DNA of 64,000 nucleotides from Micromonospora aurantiaca ATCC 27029 (GTDB taxonomy: Bacteria > Actinomycetota > Actinomycetes > Mycobacteriales > Micromonosporaceae). The position numbers and the translations under genes were made by a program. Where the stretch lies: the NCBI RefSeq assembly GCF_000145235.1, contig NC_014391.1, positions 2,984,001-3,048,000 on the forward strand. The letters are read 5' to 3'. The notes below the pieces were generated by a model that saw only the letters and a program-made list of their open reading frames with translations, ran no database searches and had not been told where the DNA came from. Shown here in pieces: positions 1 to 7,689 of the stretch. The first letter of the stretch is position 1, and each line of letters opens with the position of its first letter.

Positions 1-50
1 GGGCGGGGCCGCCGGCGCGGAGGGTGCCGCGCCGGCGGCCGGTACGAAGG

Positions 51-1271
51 TCAGCTGCCGGCGCGGCCGTCCAGACCGTTGGCCCAGGAGGCGAGCGCCT
101 GCGCCTGCTCGGCCAGCGCGTGCTCGTCGGTGCCGATCGGGTCCTTGAAGAAGAACCCCAGCTCCTCGATCGGGCCGACGTGGCCGGCCCGGTGCGCCGC
201 GGCGGTCAGCCGGGCCAGGTCGAGCACGAGCGGGGCGGCCAGCGTGGAGTCCACCCCGCTCCAGGTCAGCTGCATGGACATCCGGACGCCCAGGAACCCC
301 TCGAACGAGACGTGGTCCCAGGCGGTCTTGTGGTCGCCCAGGTCCGGCACGTTGTCGATGTGCAGCGGGGCCGTGACGTCCTCACCCAGCAGCGCGGGCA
401 GCACGCCCGACTTCGAGCTGAGCTTGCTGCGGGCGTTGCGCGGATCCTCCAGCGTCGCGCCGTCGCCGCCGCCGAGCAGGTTCACCCCGGCCCAGGAGAG
501 CACGTGCAGGGCGCGGGAGGTGAACATCGGCGCCAGGGCGGTACGCAGCAGCGTCTCCCCGGTCTTGCCGTCGGAGCCGGCGAACGGCACGCGCTCCCGC
601 TGCGCCATCATCTCCAGCGCGGGCAGCCGGGCGCCGGTGGACGGGGTGAAGTCGACGAAGCCGCAACCGGCCTGGAACGCCGCGTACGCGACCACCGAGC
701 TGGCCGGCAGCGCCTTGTCGTCCGGGTCGGCCATGGCGCGGGTCAGCGCGTCCAGGTCGTCGTACTCGGGCCGGTGGTCGGCCGGCGGCTCGGTCGAGGA
801 CACGTTGATGACGACGACCCGGGACAGCCCGTAACGGCTGCGGAACTCCTCGATGTCGCCGGCCAGCCGGTCGACCACCTCGGCCAGCGGTGCGGTCTCG
901 GTACGCGCGTCGTACCCGGTGCGCAGGTTCTGCTCAACCTCGGGCAGGCTGCCGCGCACGGCCGCCAGCACCGGCGCCGGGATGACCCCGGAGTCGACGA
1001 GCGACTCGGCCTTCTTCTCCAGCGGCGTGTCGACGATGTCGTGCCCGCCGACCACCAGGTCGTTCCAGCTCGCCAGCGGCGCGTCGCGCAGCATGCCGGT
1101 GTCGGTGACGCAGCCGGTCGAGTCGGCCATGCCGGCGCGCAGCGCCAGCAGACCGGTGATCGCGGTGGTGGCGACCGAACCGCGGGCGCCGTTGAGCCAC
1201 ACGCCGACGGGCGCGTCCGTGTCGGGGGACGGGGTCGGGGCGTGCGAGGTCTCGCGTTGGGTGACGGTCAC
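51..1271 (-). CDS. ino1: Inositol-3-phosphate synthase-like NAD enzyme
   Basis: This 406-residue protein belongs to the myo-inositol-1-phosphate synthase family, which turns glucose 6-phosphate into inositol 3-phosphate with internal NAD redox. What is seen: an N-terminal nucleotide-binding loop GARGSVATT and the later family signature around SWAGVNLLGGGDG followed by a Ser/Lys-rich stretch (SKLSSKSG) that in the family holds active-site lysines. It starts at GTG with AAGGAG seven bases upstream. It lies 39 bases downstream of a sugar-type aminotransferase on the same strand, so the two are probably co-transcribed. The pairing hints at an aminocyclitol or modified inositol made from outside the left edge, but no inositol dehydrogenase is visible here. 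It could also simply supply inositol for lipids or mycothiol. Confidence 0.85.
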   Translation of the reverse strand: MTVTQRETSHAPTPSPDTDAPVGVWLNGARGSVATTAITGLLALRAGMADSTGCVTDTGMLRDAPLASWNDLVVGGHDIVDTPLEKKAESLVDSGVIPAPVLAAVRGSLPEVEQNLRTGYDARTETAPLAEVVDRLAGDIEEFRSRYGLSRVVVINVSSTEPPADHRPEYDDLDALTRAMADPDDKALPASSVVAYAAFQAGCGFVDFTPSTGARLPALEMMAQRERVPFAGSDGKTGETLLRTALAPMFTSRALHVLSWAGVNLLGGGDGATLEDPRNARSKLSSKSGVLPALLGEDVTAPLHIDNVPDLGDHKTAWDHVSFEGFLGVRMSMQLTWSGVDSTLAAPLVLDLARLTAAAHRAGHVGPIEELGFFFKDPIGTDEHALAEQAQALASWANGLDGRAGS

Positions 1272-1310
1272 GGGAAGACTCCTTCTCTGGGTGCGCCGGG
1301 ACGGCGCGGT

Positions 1311-2585
1311 TCAGCGGGTGAGCACCTTGGTGACGGCGGCGGCGATGTCCTCCATGTCCTGTTCGGCGCCGAGGAAGGTGCTGTGGTGTGTCTGGACGGT
1401 GTGGGCGGCGAGCCACTCGGTGTTCGGGTACGTGCGCTCCCGGTGGATCGCCGCGAAGCGTTCGGCCAGCGGCGCGAGCAGCGGCTTCGTCCACGGCTGG
1501 AGCAGCCGGCTGCGGTGCAGCGGCTCGTCGGTGCAGTAGAACCGCCGGCTCAGCTCGGCGGTGAGCGCGGCGGCCACGGCGGCGTTGTCCATGCCGGCCG
1601 GGAACTGGTCGAAGACGATCGTGCCCTCGTAGATCGAGATGCGCGTCTGCCCCGCCGCGGGTCGCAGCAGCCGTACGCCGTCCAGGCCGTCCAGCAGCTC
1701 GCCGAGCAGCCGGTAGTTGTGGTTGCGTACCTCGTGCTGCTCGTCGAGGGTGGTCAGTTGCGCGCAGGCCACTGCGGCGGAGAACTCGTCCAGGCAGAAG
1801 TTGGCCCCCTGCACACCGGCGCTCTCCTCCAGGTCCAGTTCCCCCGGGGGCGTCCGGTCGCCGCGGTAGCGGCGCGAGTCGGCCCGCAGCTCCTGGAGCA
1901 CCGGCGCGAGCGTGTCGTCGTCGGTGACCACGGCCCCGCCCTCACCGCAGGTGAGTACCTTGCCGTGCTGGAAGCTGAAGCAGCCGAGCCGGCCGAGCGA
2001 GCCGGCTTGACGGCCCTGCCAGGTGGCGCCGTGGGCCTGCGCGCAGTCCTCCACGACGGAGATGCCGCGCGGCCTCGTGACCGCGTCGAGCGCCGGCACG
2101 TCGGCCATGTTGGAGGCCCAGTGCACGGCGACCACGGCACGCGGGTCCACCGACAGGTCGAGGTCGTCCGGCCCGACGCAGCCGGTGTCACGGTCGACGT
2201 CGACGAGCACCGGGACCAGGCCGGCGCGCAGCGCGGCGGTCGCGGAGGCGGTCCAGGTCAGCGCCGGTACGAGCACCGTCTCGCCGTAGCCGAGGCCGAG
2301 TGACTCCAGGGCCACCACCAGGGCGCTCGACCCGTGGTCGACGGGTACGCAGTGGCGGGTGCCGACGTAGCGGGCGAAGTCGGCCGCGAAGCGGCGCTCG
2401 AACAGGACGGCGTCGCCGACCGACGGGCTGCTGATCGCCCACCGGCCGCCGGTCAGCACCGCGGAGAGGTTGCCGGCGGCGTCCGGCGCGGGGATCGGCC
2501 AGCGTGGCCATGGACGGTCGGGCGGGCGGACCGGCCGGCCACCGTCCACGGCGAGCCGCCGGTCGAGAGGGATGGAGGTCGTCAT
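1311..2585 (-). CDS. DegT/DnrJ/EryC1/StrS-family PLP aminotransferase
   Basis: A 424-residue member of the sugar/cyclitol aminotransferase family that transfers an amino group to keto-sugars or inososes. The PLP lysine is expected at K209 in SFQHGKVLTCGEGG, and the DHGSSAL and VVEDCAQAHG motifs that hold PLP are present. ATG codons occur at 2606 and 2585. I chose 2585 because it has AAGG upstream and because a putative operator (2607-2624) abuts the upstream ATG. The C-terminal half contains the family's mobile region (NFCLDEFSAAVACAQL). The overall look is close to scyllo-inosose aminotransferases and AHBA synthase-like proteins; with the following inositol-phosphate synthase gene an inosose substrate is plausible, but that is inference. 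Confidence 0.85.
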   Translation of the reverse strand: MTTSIPLDRRLAVDGGRPVRPPDRPWPRWPIPAPDAAGNLSAVLTGGRWAISSPSVGDAVLFERRFAADFARYVGTRHCVPVDHGSSALVVALESLGLGYGETVLVPALTWTASATAALRAGLVPVLVDVDRDTGCVGPDDLDLSVDPRAVVAVHWASNMADVPALDAVTRPRGISVVEDCAQAHGATWQGRQAGSLGRLGCFSFQHGKVLTCGEGGAVVTDDDTLAPVLQELRADSRRYRGDRTPPGELDLEESAGVQGANFCLDEFSAAVACAQLTTLDEQHEVRNHNYRLLGELLDGLDGVRLLRPAAGQTRISIYEGTIVFDQFPAGMDNAAVAAALTAELSRRFYCTDEPLHRSRLLQPWTKPLLAPLAERFAAIHRERTYPNTEWLAAHTVQTHHSTFLGAEQDMEDIAAAVTKVLTR

Positions 2586-2606
2586 GCCTTCGACCTTGAT
2601 GCTCAT

Positions 2607-2670
2607 CGATACATCAGCGGTACACACGCGATAGCCGGGACGGCCGGAGCCGTGTATCGGTGTTGTATCC
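2607..2670. promoter_or_regulatory. Divergent pair of 18-bp direct-repeat operator candidates
   Basis: In the 105-bp gap between the divergent aminotransferase and glycosyltransferase genes, the plus strand reads TGTATCGGTGTTGTATCC at 2653-2670, and the minus strand reads TGTACCGCTGATGTATCG at 2624-2607. They match at 14 of 18 positions. Each contains two TGTA(T/C)C half-sites 11 bases apart, the spacing used by OmpR/PhoB-type regulators. The two sites are arranged symmetrically about position 2638-2639, so one regulator could control both directions. The regulator is not identified. Confidence 0.45.
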
Positions 2671-2690
2671 CGGTGGTCGAACCTCGGGGT

Positions 2691-3911
2691 ATGAGCCGAT
2701 CCGCATCGCCCGTGGGCGAACCGACCGAACCTCGCGCCGTCGCGCGTGGCGTCTCCGTCGTCATCCCGGTCAAGGACCGGGTGGCGGAGATGCGCCGCCA
2801 GCTCCGCAGCCTGCGCGACGCCGCCCCGAACTGCCCGGAGCCGGTGGAGGTGGTGGTCGTCGACGACTCGGCGCCGGCCGCGGCCGCCGCGCACCGCGCC
2901 GCCTGCGCCGAGTACGGCGCCCGCTACGTGCGCGGCCCCCGGCACGTCGGGGCCAAACGGAACCTGGGCGTCCGGCACGCCCGCTACGACCTGCTGCTGT
3001 TCACCGACTCCGACTGCCGGGTGCCGGCCGATCTGATCACCCGGTACGCGGCCCGGCTGCGCGCCTCCGGCGAGGAGGTCGCCGGCGTCACCGGCCCGGT
3101 GGTCGTCGAGCCCGGCGACAGCGCGTTCTTCCGCGTGATGCGCCGCTCGCACCTGCTGCTCGGCGACCTGACCCGGCCGCTGCACTACGAGCGCGTGTCC
3201 TGGGGCGCCGGGGCGAACATGGCCCTGAAGCGCTCCGTCTTCGAGGCGGTCGGCGGATTCCCGGAGGACTCCCCGATGCCGCTGGGCGGGGAGGACCTGC
3301 ACCTCGGGCTGCTGCTCACCGACGCCGGCTACGCGCTGCTCACCGACCCGGGCGGGGTGATCACCCACGACACCGGCGTCGCCGACACGTTCCGCGCGGT
3401 CGCCTACCGGTTCACCACGTACGGGCGCTCCGAGCAGTGGCTCTGCCTCGCCCACCCGCACCGGCGCCGGTTCGTGCTCAACACCGCCAGCACGCTCGCG
3501 GTGACCGCCCTGGCCGGGCTGCTCACCGCCCGGCGCAGCGGAGGGCGCAGTCTGCTCGCGGTACCGGCCGTCGCGGCCGCCGTGATCGCCGCGAAGACAC
3601 CCGGCCGGCTCGGCGGTGACCGGGGACCGCGCGCGGTGGCCGAGTCGATGGCCTGCGCGGCGATCGAGACGCTGTTCGACGGGGCCGCGTTCGTCACCTC
3701 GCTCCGGCTCGGCCGCCCCGACCTGCTCTTCACCGGCTTCCGCGCGCCGGACGAGGCGGACTACCAGCCGGACGAGGCGGATTACCAGCCGGACGGGACG
3801 GACTGCCAGCCGGACGGGACGGACTACCGGCCGGACGGGGCGGACCGCCGGCCGGACGAGGTGGACCGGCGACCGGTCCCGCCGGTGGCCGCGCCGCCGG
3901 TGGCGGCCTGA
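2691..3911 (+). CDS. Membrane-associated family 2 glycosyltransferase
   Basis: A 406-residue GT-A fold glycosyltransferase of family GT2. Seen: the N-terminal VSVVIPVKDR strand, VVVDDSAP, the metal-binding FTDSDCR motif, and GGFPED with GGEDLHLG downstream that sets acceptor/base residues. Between about residues 260 and 300 there are two hydrophobic stretches, so the protein is probably membrane-anchored. The C-terminus is a low-complexity acidic tail made of six seven-residue repeats (3750-3875). The start at ATG 2691 follows the divergent operator region. It resembles GT2 enzymes that decorate secreted or lipid-linked acceptors; the sugar and acceptor cannot be told. The next gene begins 14 bases downstream. 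Confidence 0.8.
   Translation: MSRSASPVGEPTEPRAVARGVSVVIPVKDRVAEMRRQLRSLRDAAPNCPEPVEVVVVDDSAPAAAAAHRAACAEYGARYVRGPRHVGAKRNLGVRHARYDLLLFTDSDCRVPADLITRYAARLRASGEEVAGVTGPVVVEPGDSAFFRVMRRSHLLLGDLTRPLHYERVSWGAGANMALKRSVFEAVGGFPEDSPMPLGGEDLHLGLLLTDAGYALLTDPGGVITHDTGVADTFRAVAYRFTTYGRSEQWLCLAHPHRRRFVLNTASTLAVTALAGLLTARRSGGRSLLAVPAVAAAVIAAKTPGRLGGDRGPRAVAESMACAAIETLFDGAAFVTSLRLGRPDLLFTGFRAPDEADYQPDEADYQPDGTDCQPDGTDYRPDGADRRPDEVDRRPVPPVAAPPVAA
3750..3875 (+). repeat. Six 21-bp coding tandem repeats
   Basis: Six in-frame units of 21 bases, starting with gacgaggcggactaccagcc, encode D-E/G-x-D-x-x-P heptads (DEADYQP, DEADYQP, DGTDCQP, DGTDYRP, DGADRRP, DEVDRRP). The units diverge gradually from the 5' to the 3' end, as expected for slippage growth. 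They form the C-terminal tail of the GT2 protein and probably vary in number between strains. Confidence 0.9.
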
Positions 3912-3925
3912 CGGGGGGAGTCGCA

Positions 3926-5365
3926 GTGCCGACGACGTTTCCGCTGGCCCCCGGCCAGCAGATGATGTGGGAGTTCATGACCGCGCTCGACCCGGCCCGT
4001 CCCGGTGCCGCCCGGCTCGTGGTGGTGGAGTTCCGCCGGCTGCGGGGCACCCTGCGGGTCGACGTGCTGCGGCAGGCGATGCAGGACGTGGTGGACCGGC
4101 ACGACGCGCTGCGGATGCGGTTCGACCGCATCGGAGTGGAGCCCGAGGTGCGGATCCTGCCGCACGTGGAGTCGCCGCTGGAGTACGTCGACCTGTCCGG
4201 CCTGCCGCCGGCTGAGCAGCAGGCCCGCGTCGAGCGGATCGCGTACGCGCACCGCAACGACGAGTTCGACCCCGGCCGGGCGCCGCTGTGGCGGGCCGCC
4301 CTGGTCCGGCTCTCCGAGACCGAGCACGTGCTCGCGCTCTGCTTCTTCCACATGGTCTCCGACGGCTGGTCGTGCCGCGTCGTGGTGGAGGACCTGTGCC
4401 ACGCGTACGCGGCCCGGCTCGGCGCGGCCGATCCGCAGCCGCCGCTGGGCGTGGACCACACCGCACTCGCCGCGCTCCAGGAGGCGGAGCAGGCCGGGAA
4501 CGGCGTCGACGCCGCCGCCCGGGCCGCGTACTGGCGGGACCGGCTGCGGCCGGTGGAGCCGTACCAGTTGTTCCCGGCGTCGCCACCGGCGCCGGACGTC
4601 GCGCTCAGCGCGGAGGTGGCCACCCGCTTCGCGTTCCCGCCCGAGGTCACCGCGCGGCTGCGCCCGGCCGCCCGGCGGGCCCGCACCAGCCCGTACGTGC
4701 TGCTGCTCGCCGCCTACCTGGTGCTGCTGTCGCGGCGGGCCGGCCGGCCCCGGGTGGTGCTGGGCACCACCACGCTGGGCCGGGAGAGCCCGCTGTCGCG
4801 GCAACTCGTCGGCCAGTTCACCAACAACGTCTACCTGCCCGTCGCGGTCGCGGCGGACGCGCCGATGAGCGCGGTGGTAGACGCCGCGCACGCCTCGCTG
4901 GCCGAGGCCGTCGCGCACGCCACCGCGTTCCACCGGCTGGCCCGGGCGGTCCGCCCCGACTTCGCGGCGATCCGCCCCTGGCCGGACAACCACCTGTTCG
5001 ACGCCTGGTTCCAGTCCGCCGCGTCGGCGTCGCCGGTGCTGCACTGCCCGGGGCTGCGGGTGGAGCCGGTCGACATCACCGCCCGGCCCGCGCCCGGCAC
5101 ACCGCCGCCGGTGGTCGCCGCCGACGTGCCGCCCGAATGCCTGCCCGTCTGGGTCAAGCGGGGCTCACCGATCGTCGTGGTGGACGACGACCGGGCCGGC
5201 GGCGTGGTGATCCGCAACCGGGGTGTCTTCGGCGACGACCTCGTCCGCGGGCTCATCGACGACTACGTCGCGGTGGTCTCGGCGCTCGTCACCGACCCCG
5301 GGACCACCCCGGCGGAGGTACACCTTCCTGACGGTGCGTGCTTCCTCGACCACGCGATCGGGTAG
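3926..5365 (+). CDS. Stand-alone NRPS condensation-domain protein
   Basis: A 479-residue protein consisting of one condensation domain and nothing else. The HHxxxDG motif reads FHMVSDG at residues 141-147: the second, catalytic His (H142) and the Asp (D146) are kept while the first His is Phe, as in some free-standing condensation/acyltransferase relatives. Other C-domain landmarks are present: PLAPGQQMMW near the N-terminus, RHDALRMRF near residue 58, and GQFTNNVYLPV in the C-terminal lobe. The start is GTG 3926 with GGGGGGAG eight bases upstream. It may join an amino acid or amine to a carrier-bound acyl group, or transfer to an aminocyclitol made by the neighbours. A link to the NRPS genes at 20-46 kb is possible but they lie 15 kb away. 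Confidence 0.8.
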   Translation: MPTTFPLAPGQQMMWEFMTALDPARPGAARLVVVEFRRLRGTLRVDVLRQAMQDVVDRHDALRMRFDRIGVEPEVRILPHVESPLEYVDLSGLPPAEQQARVERIAYAHRNDEFDPGRAPLWRAALVRLSETEHVLALCFFHMVSDGWSCRVVVEDLCHAYAARLGAADPQPPLGVDHTALAALQEAEQAGNGVDAAARAAYWRDRLRPVEPYQLFPASPPAPDVALSAEVATRFAFPPEVTARLRPAARRARTSPYVLLLAAYLVLLSRRAGRPRVVLGTTTLGRESPLSRQLVGQFTNNVYLPVAVAADAPMSAVVDAAHASLAEAVAHATAFHRLARAVRPDFAAIRPWPDNHLFDAWFQSAASASPVLHCPGLRVEPVDITARPAPGTPPPVVAADVPPECLPVWVKRGSPIVVVDDDRAGGVVIRNRGVFGDDLVRGLIDDYVAVVSALVTDPGTTPAEVHLPDGACFLDHAIG

Positions 5366-5403
5366 GAGTTCCGACGGACCGATCGGAGAGAGGTACGACG
5401 ACC

Positions 5404-6639
5404 ATGACGGACACCTCGACGAACCAGCACACGACGGAGCAGCCCGCGCCGCCGGTGCCACGCTCGGCCGTACGGGCCCGCTGGTCGGTGGCGCTGCTCT
5501 TCGTCATCATGGGCCTGGCCATCGGCGGGTGGTCGGCCCGCGTGCCGGAGGTGCGGGACGCGGTAGGCGTCGGCAACACCGGCTGGGGCCTGGCCAACAT
5601 CGCCACGAACGCCGGGGAGCTGGTCTCCCTGGTCGTGGTGGCGGTGCTGATCAGCCGGATCAACACCCGCCGGCTGGCGCTGGCCGGGGCGGCGCTGATC
5701 CTGGTCAACGCGCCGCTGCTGGCCGCGTCCACCACAGTGGTGGCGCTTGTCGGCGGGCTGGCGGTCTGGGGCTTCGCGGCGAACCTGCTGGCCACGCCGA
5801 TGAACGCCCAGTCGGTCGAGGTGCAGAAGCGCTACGGGCGGCCCATCCTGTCCACCTTCCACGCCGGCTTCAGCATCGGCATGCTGGCCGGTGGCCTGTG
5901 CGGCACCGGCGCCGCGGCGATCGGGATGTCCCCGTCGGCGCAGATGGCTGTCACCAGCGTCCTGCTGGGAGCGCTGCTGGTCGGTACGCACCGCTGGCTG
6001 CCTGACACGCCCCGGCAGGAGACGAAGGACGGCGAGGACCGGCGGCGGCTGCGCGACCGGTTCACCCCGCAGTTGCTGCTGCTCGCGGTGATCGCGTTCC
6101 TCGCCTCGTTCATCGAGATGGCCGGCGCACAGTGGAGCGCGCTGTACGCGACCGAGGTCGCGGGCGCTGCCGCGGTGCTCGCCGCGGCCACGTACACCTG
6201 CCTGTCGCTGGCCGCCACCGTCGCCCGGCTGTTCGGCGACCGGCTGGCCGGCCGGTTCGGACGGATCCGCTTCGTCCGGCTGTCCGCGCTCGTCGCCACC
6301 GCCGGCGTGGCGCTGCCGGTGGCGTACCCCCATCCGGCCGCGGTGATGGCCGGCTTCGGACTGCTCGGCTTCGGCCTGGCGTGCGTGACCCCGACGGTGC
6401 TCGGCTTCGCCGGCGAGCAGCCCGGCCTCACCTCGGGTGAGGGCGTCTCGGTGGTGGCGATGGGCCAGTGGCCGGGCGCGTTGCTCGCGGCGCCGGTGAT
6501 CGGCCTGCTCGCCGGCGCCCTGGACCTGCGCAGCGCGTTCGTGGTGGTGGCCGTGATGGCGGTCGCCGTGGTGGCGCTGATCGGGCGGGTCCGGGCGACG
6601 GCGCTGCCCGGCGAGAGCCCGGTCCCGCCCCGGCCGTGA
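5404..6639 (+). CDS. MFS transporter
   Basis: A 411-residue major facilitator with about 12 predicted transmembrane helices and a charged loop near residue 205 (TPRQETKDGEDRRR) between the two six-helix halves. The N-terminal RWSVALLFVIMGLAIGGWSARVP region resembles the FucP/YbjJ-like branch used by many actinomycete exporters. It starts at ATG 5404 after GGAGAGAGG. It is the last gene of the accessory block transcribed from 2691 and probably exports its product. Its stop codon forms the loop of a strong terminator hairpin. Confidence 0.8.
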   Translation: MTDTSTNQHTTEQPAPPVPRSAVRARWSVALLFVIMGLAIGGWSARVPEVRDAVGVGNTGWGLANIATNAGELVSLVVVAVLISRINTRRLALAGAALILVNAPLLAASTTVVALVGGLAVWGFAANLLATPMNAQSVEVQKRYGRPILSTFHAGFSIGMLAGGLCGTGAAAIGMSPSAQMAVTSVLLGALLVGTHRWLPDTPRQETKDGEDRRRLRDRFTPQLLLLAVIAFLASFIEMAGAQWSALYATEVAGAAAVLAAATYTCLSLAATVARLFGDRLAGRFGRIRFVRLSALVATAGVALPVAYPHPAAVMAGFGLLGFGLACVTPTVLGFAGEQPGLTSGEGVSVVAMGQWPGALLAAPVIGLLAGALDLRSAFVVVAVMAVAVVALIGRVRATALPGESPVPPRP

Positions 6640-6652
6640 CGGCCGGGGCGGG
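6624..6652. terminator. Bidirectional terminator hairpin, 13-bp perfect stem
   Basis: CCCGCCCCGGCCG at 6624-6636 pairs perfectly with CGGCCGGGGCGGG at 6640-6652, leaving the three-base loop TGA, which is the stop codon of the MFS gene. It lies between two convergent genes (MFS and nrdB) and would work in both directions. There is no T-tract, as is common in high-GC actinomycetes. Confidence 0.7.
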
Positions 6653-6660
6653 GGCGGCGC

Positions 6661-7689
6661 TCAGAAGTCGTCGTCGAATGTGACCGAGCCGGTCACCCCG
6701 ACCTGGTACGCCGACACCCGGCGCTCGAAGAAGTTGGACAGCTCCTGCACGTCCTGCAACTCCATGAACGCGAACGGGTTGCCGCTGCCGTACATGGGGG
6801 CGATGCCGAGCACTGCGAGGCGCCGGTCGGCCACATGCTGGAGGTATTCGCGCATGTCGGCCAGTGACATCCCGGGCACGCCCTGCCCCAGCAGGTCCTC
6901 GGCGAAGCTCACCTCGCACTCCACCGCCTCGGCCAGCATCTCCTTCACCTGCCGCTCCATCTCGTCGTCGAACAGGTCCGGCTCCTCGGCGCGTACGGTC
7001 TCCACCACGTCGAAGGCGAACGCCATGTGCATCGACTCGTCCCGGAACACCCAGTTGGTGCCGGAGGCCAGCCCGTTGAGCAGTCCCCGGGAGCGCAGGA
7101 AGTAGACGTAGGCGAACGCGCCGTAGAAGAACAGGCCCTCGATGCACGCGGCGAAGCAGATCAGGTTGAGCAGGAACGCCCGCCGGTCCGCGCGGGTCCG
7201 CAGCTCGCGCAGCTCGAAGATCGAGTCGATCCACCGGAAGCAGAACTCGGCCTTGCGGGCGATCGACGGGATGTTCTCCACCGCGTCGAACGCGGCGAAC
7301 CGTTCCTTCTCGTCCGGCACGTACGTGTCGAGCAGGTTCAGGTAGAACTGGACGTGCACCGCCTCCTCGAACAGCTGCCGGGACAGGTAGAGCCGGCCCT
7401 CCGGGGAGTTGACGTGCTGGTAGAGGTTGAGCACCAGGTTGTTGGCGACGATGGTGTCGCCGGTGGCGAAGAACGCCACCAGCCGCGACACCAGGTGCCG
7501 CTCGGCCGGGGACAGCTTCGCCAGGTCGGCGAGGTCCGAGTGCAGGTCCACCTCCTCGACCGTCCAGGTGTTCTTGATCGCGTCCTTGAACCGGTCGAAG
7601 AAGCGCGGGTAGCGCATCGGCCGCAGGGTCAGGTCCATGCCGGGGTCGAGCAGCATGTGCCGGGTCGGTGCGGTGGTGGTCACTGGCAT
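6661..7689 (-). CDS. nrdB: Class I ribonucleotide reductase small subunit
   Basis: The 342-residue radical-generating subunit works with NrdA to make deoxyribonucleotides. Metal-ligand positions can be read: D78 (TGDTIVANN), E109 and H112 (FEEAVHVQFY), a Glu in FCFRWID-type helix context, and FRDESMHMAF for the last Glu/His pair. A Tyr (Y116) sits seven residues after E109, where the radical Tyr is expected. The overall sequence looks like the R2c/Chlamydia-type branch, but that type has Phe here. The gene starts ten bases inside the end of nrdA, so translation is coupled. Expression should follow the NrdR boxes and cobalamin riboswitch upstream of nrdA. Confidence 0.93.
   Translation of the reverse strand: MPVTTTAPTRHMLLDPGMDLTLRPMRYPRFFDRFKDAIKNTWTVEEVDLHSDLADLAKLSPAERHLVSRLVAFFATGDTIVANNLVLNLYQHVNSPEGRLYLSRQLFEEAVHVQFYLNLLDTYVPDEKERFAAFDAVENIPSIARKAEFCFRWIDSIFELRELRTRADRRAFLLNLICFAACIEGLFFYGAFAYVYFLRSRGLLNGLASGTNWVFRDESMHMAFAFDVVETVRAEEPDLFDDEMERQVKEMLAEAVECEVSFAEDLLGQGVPGMSLADMREYLQHVADRRLAVLGIAPMYGSGNPFAFMELQDVQELSNFFERRVSAYQVGVTGSVTFDDDF

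Noticed and set aside
1..50. A gene in the first 50 bases.
   Set aside because: No start codon or ribosome site can be tied to a frame here, and the stretch is too short to judge.
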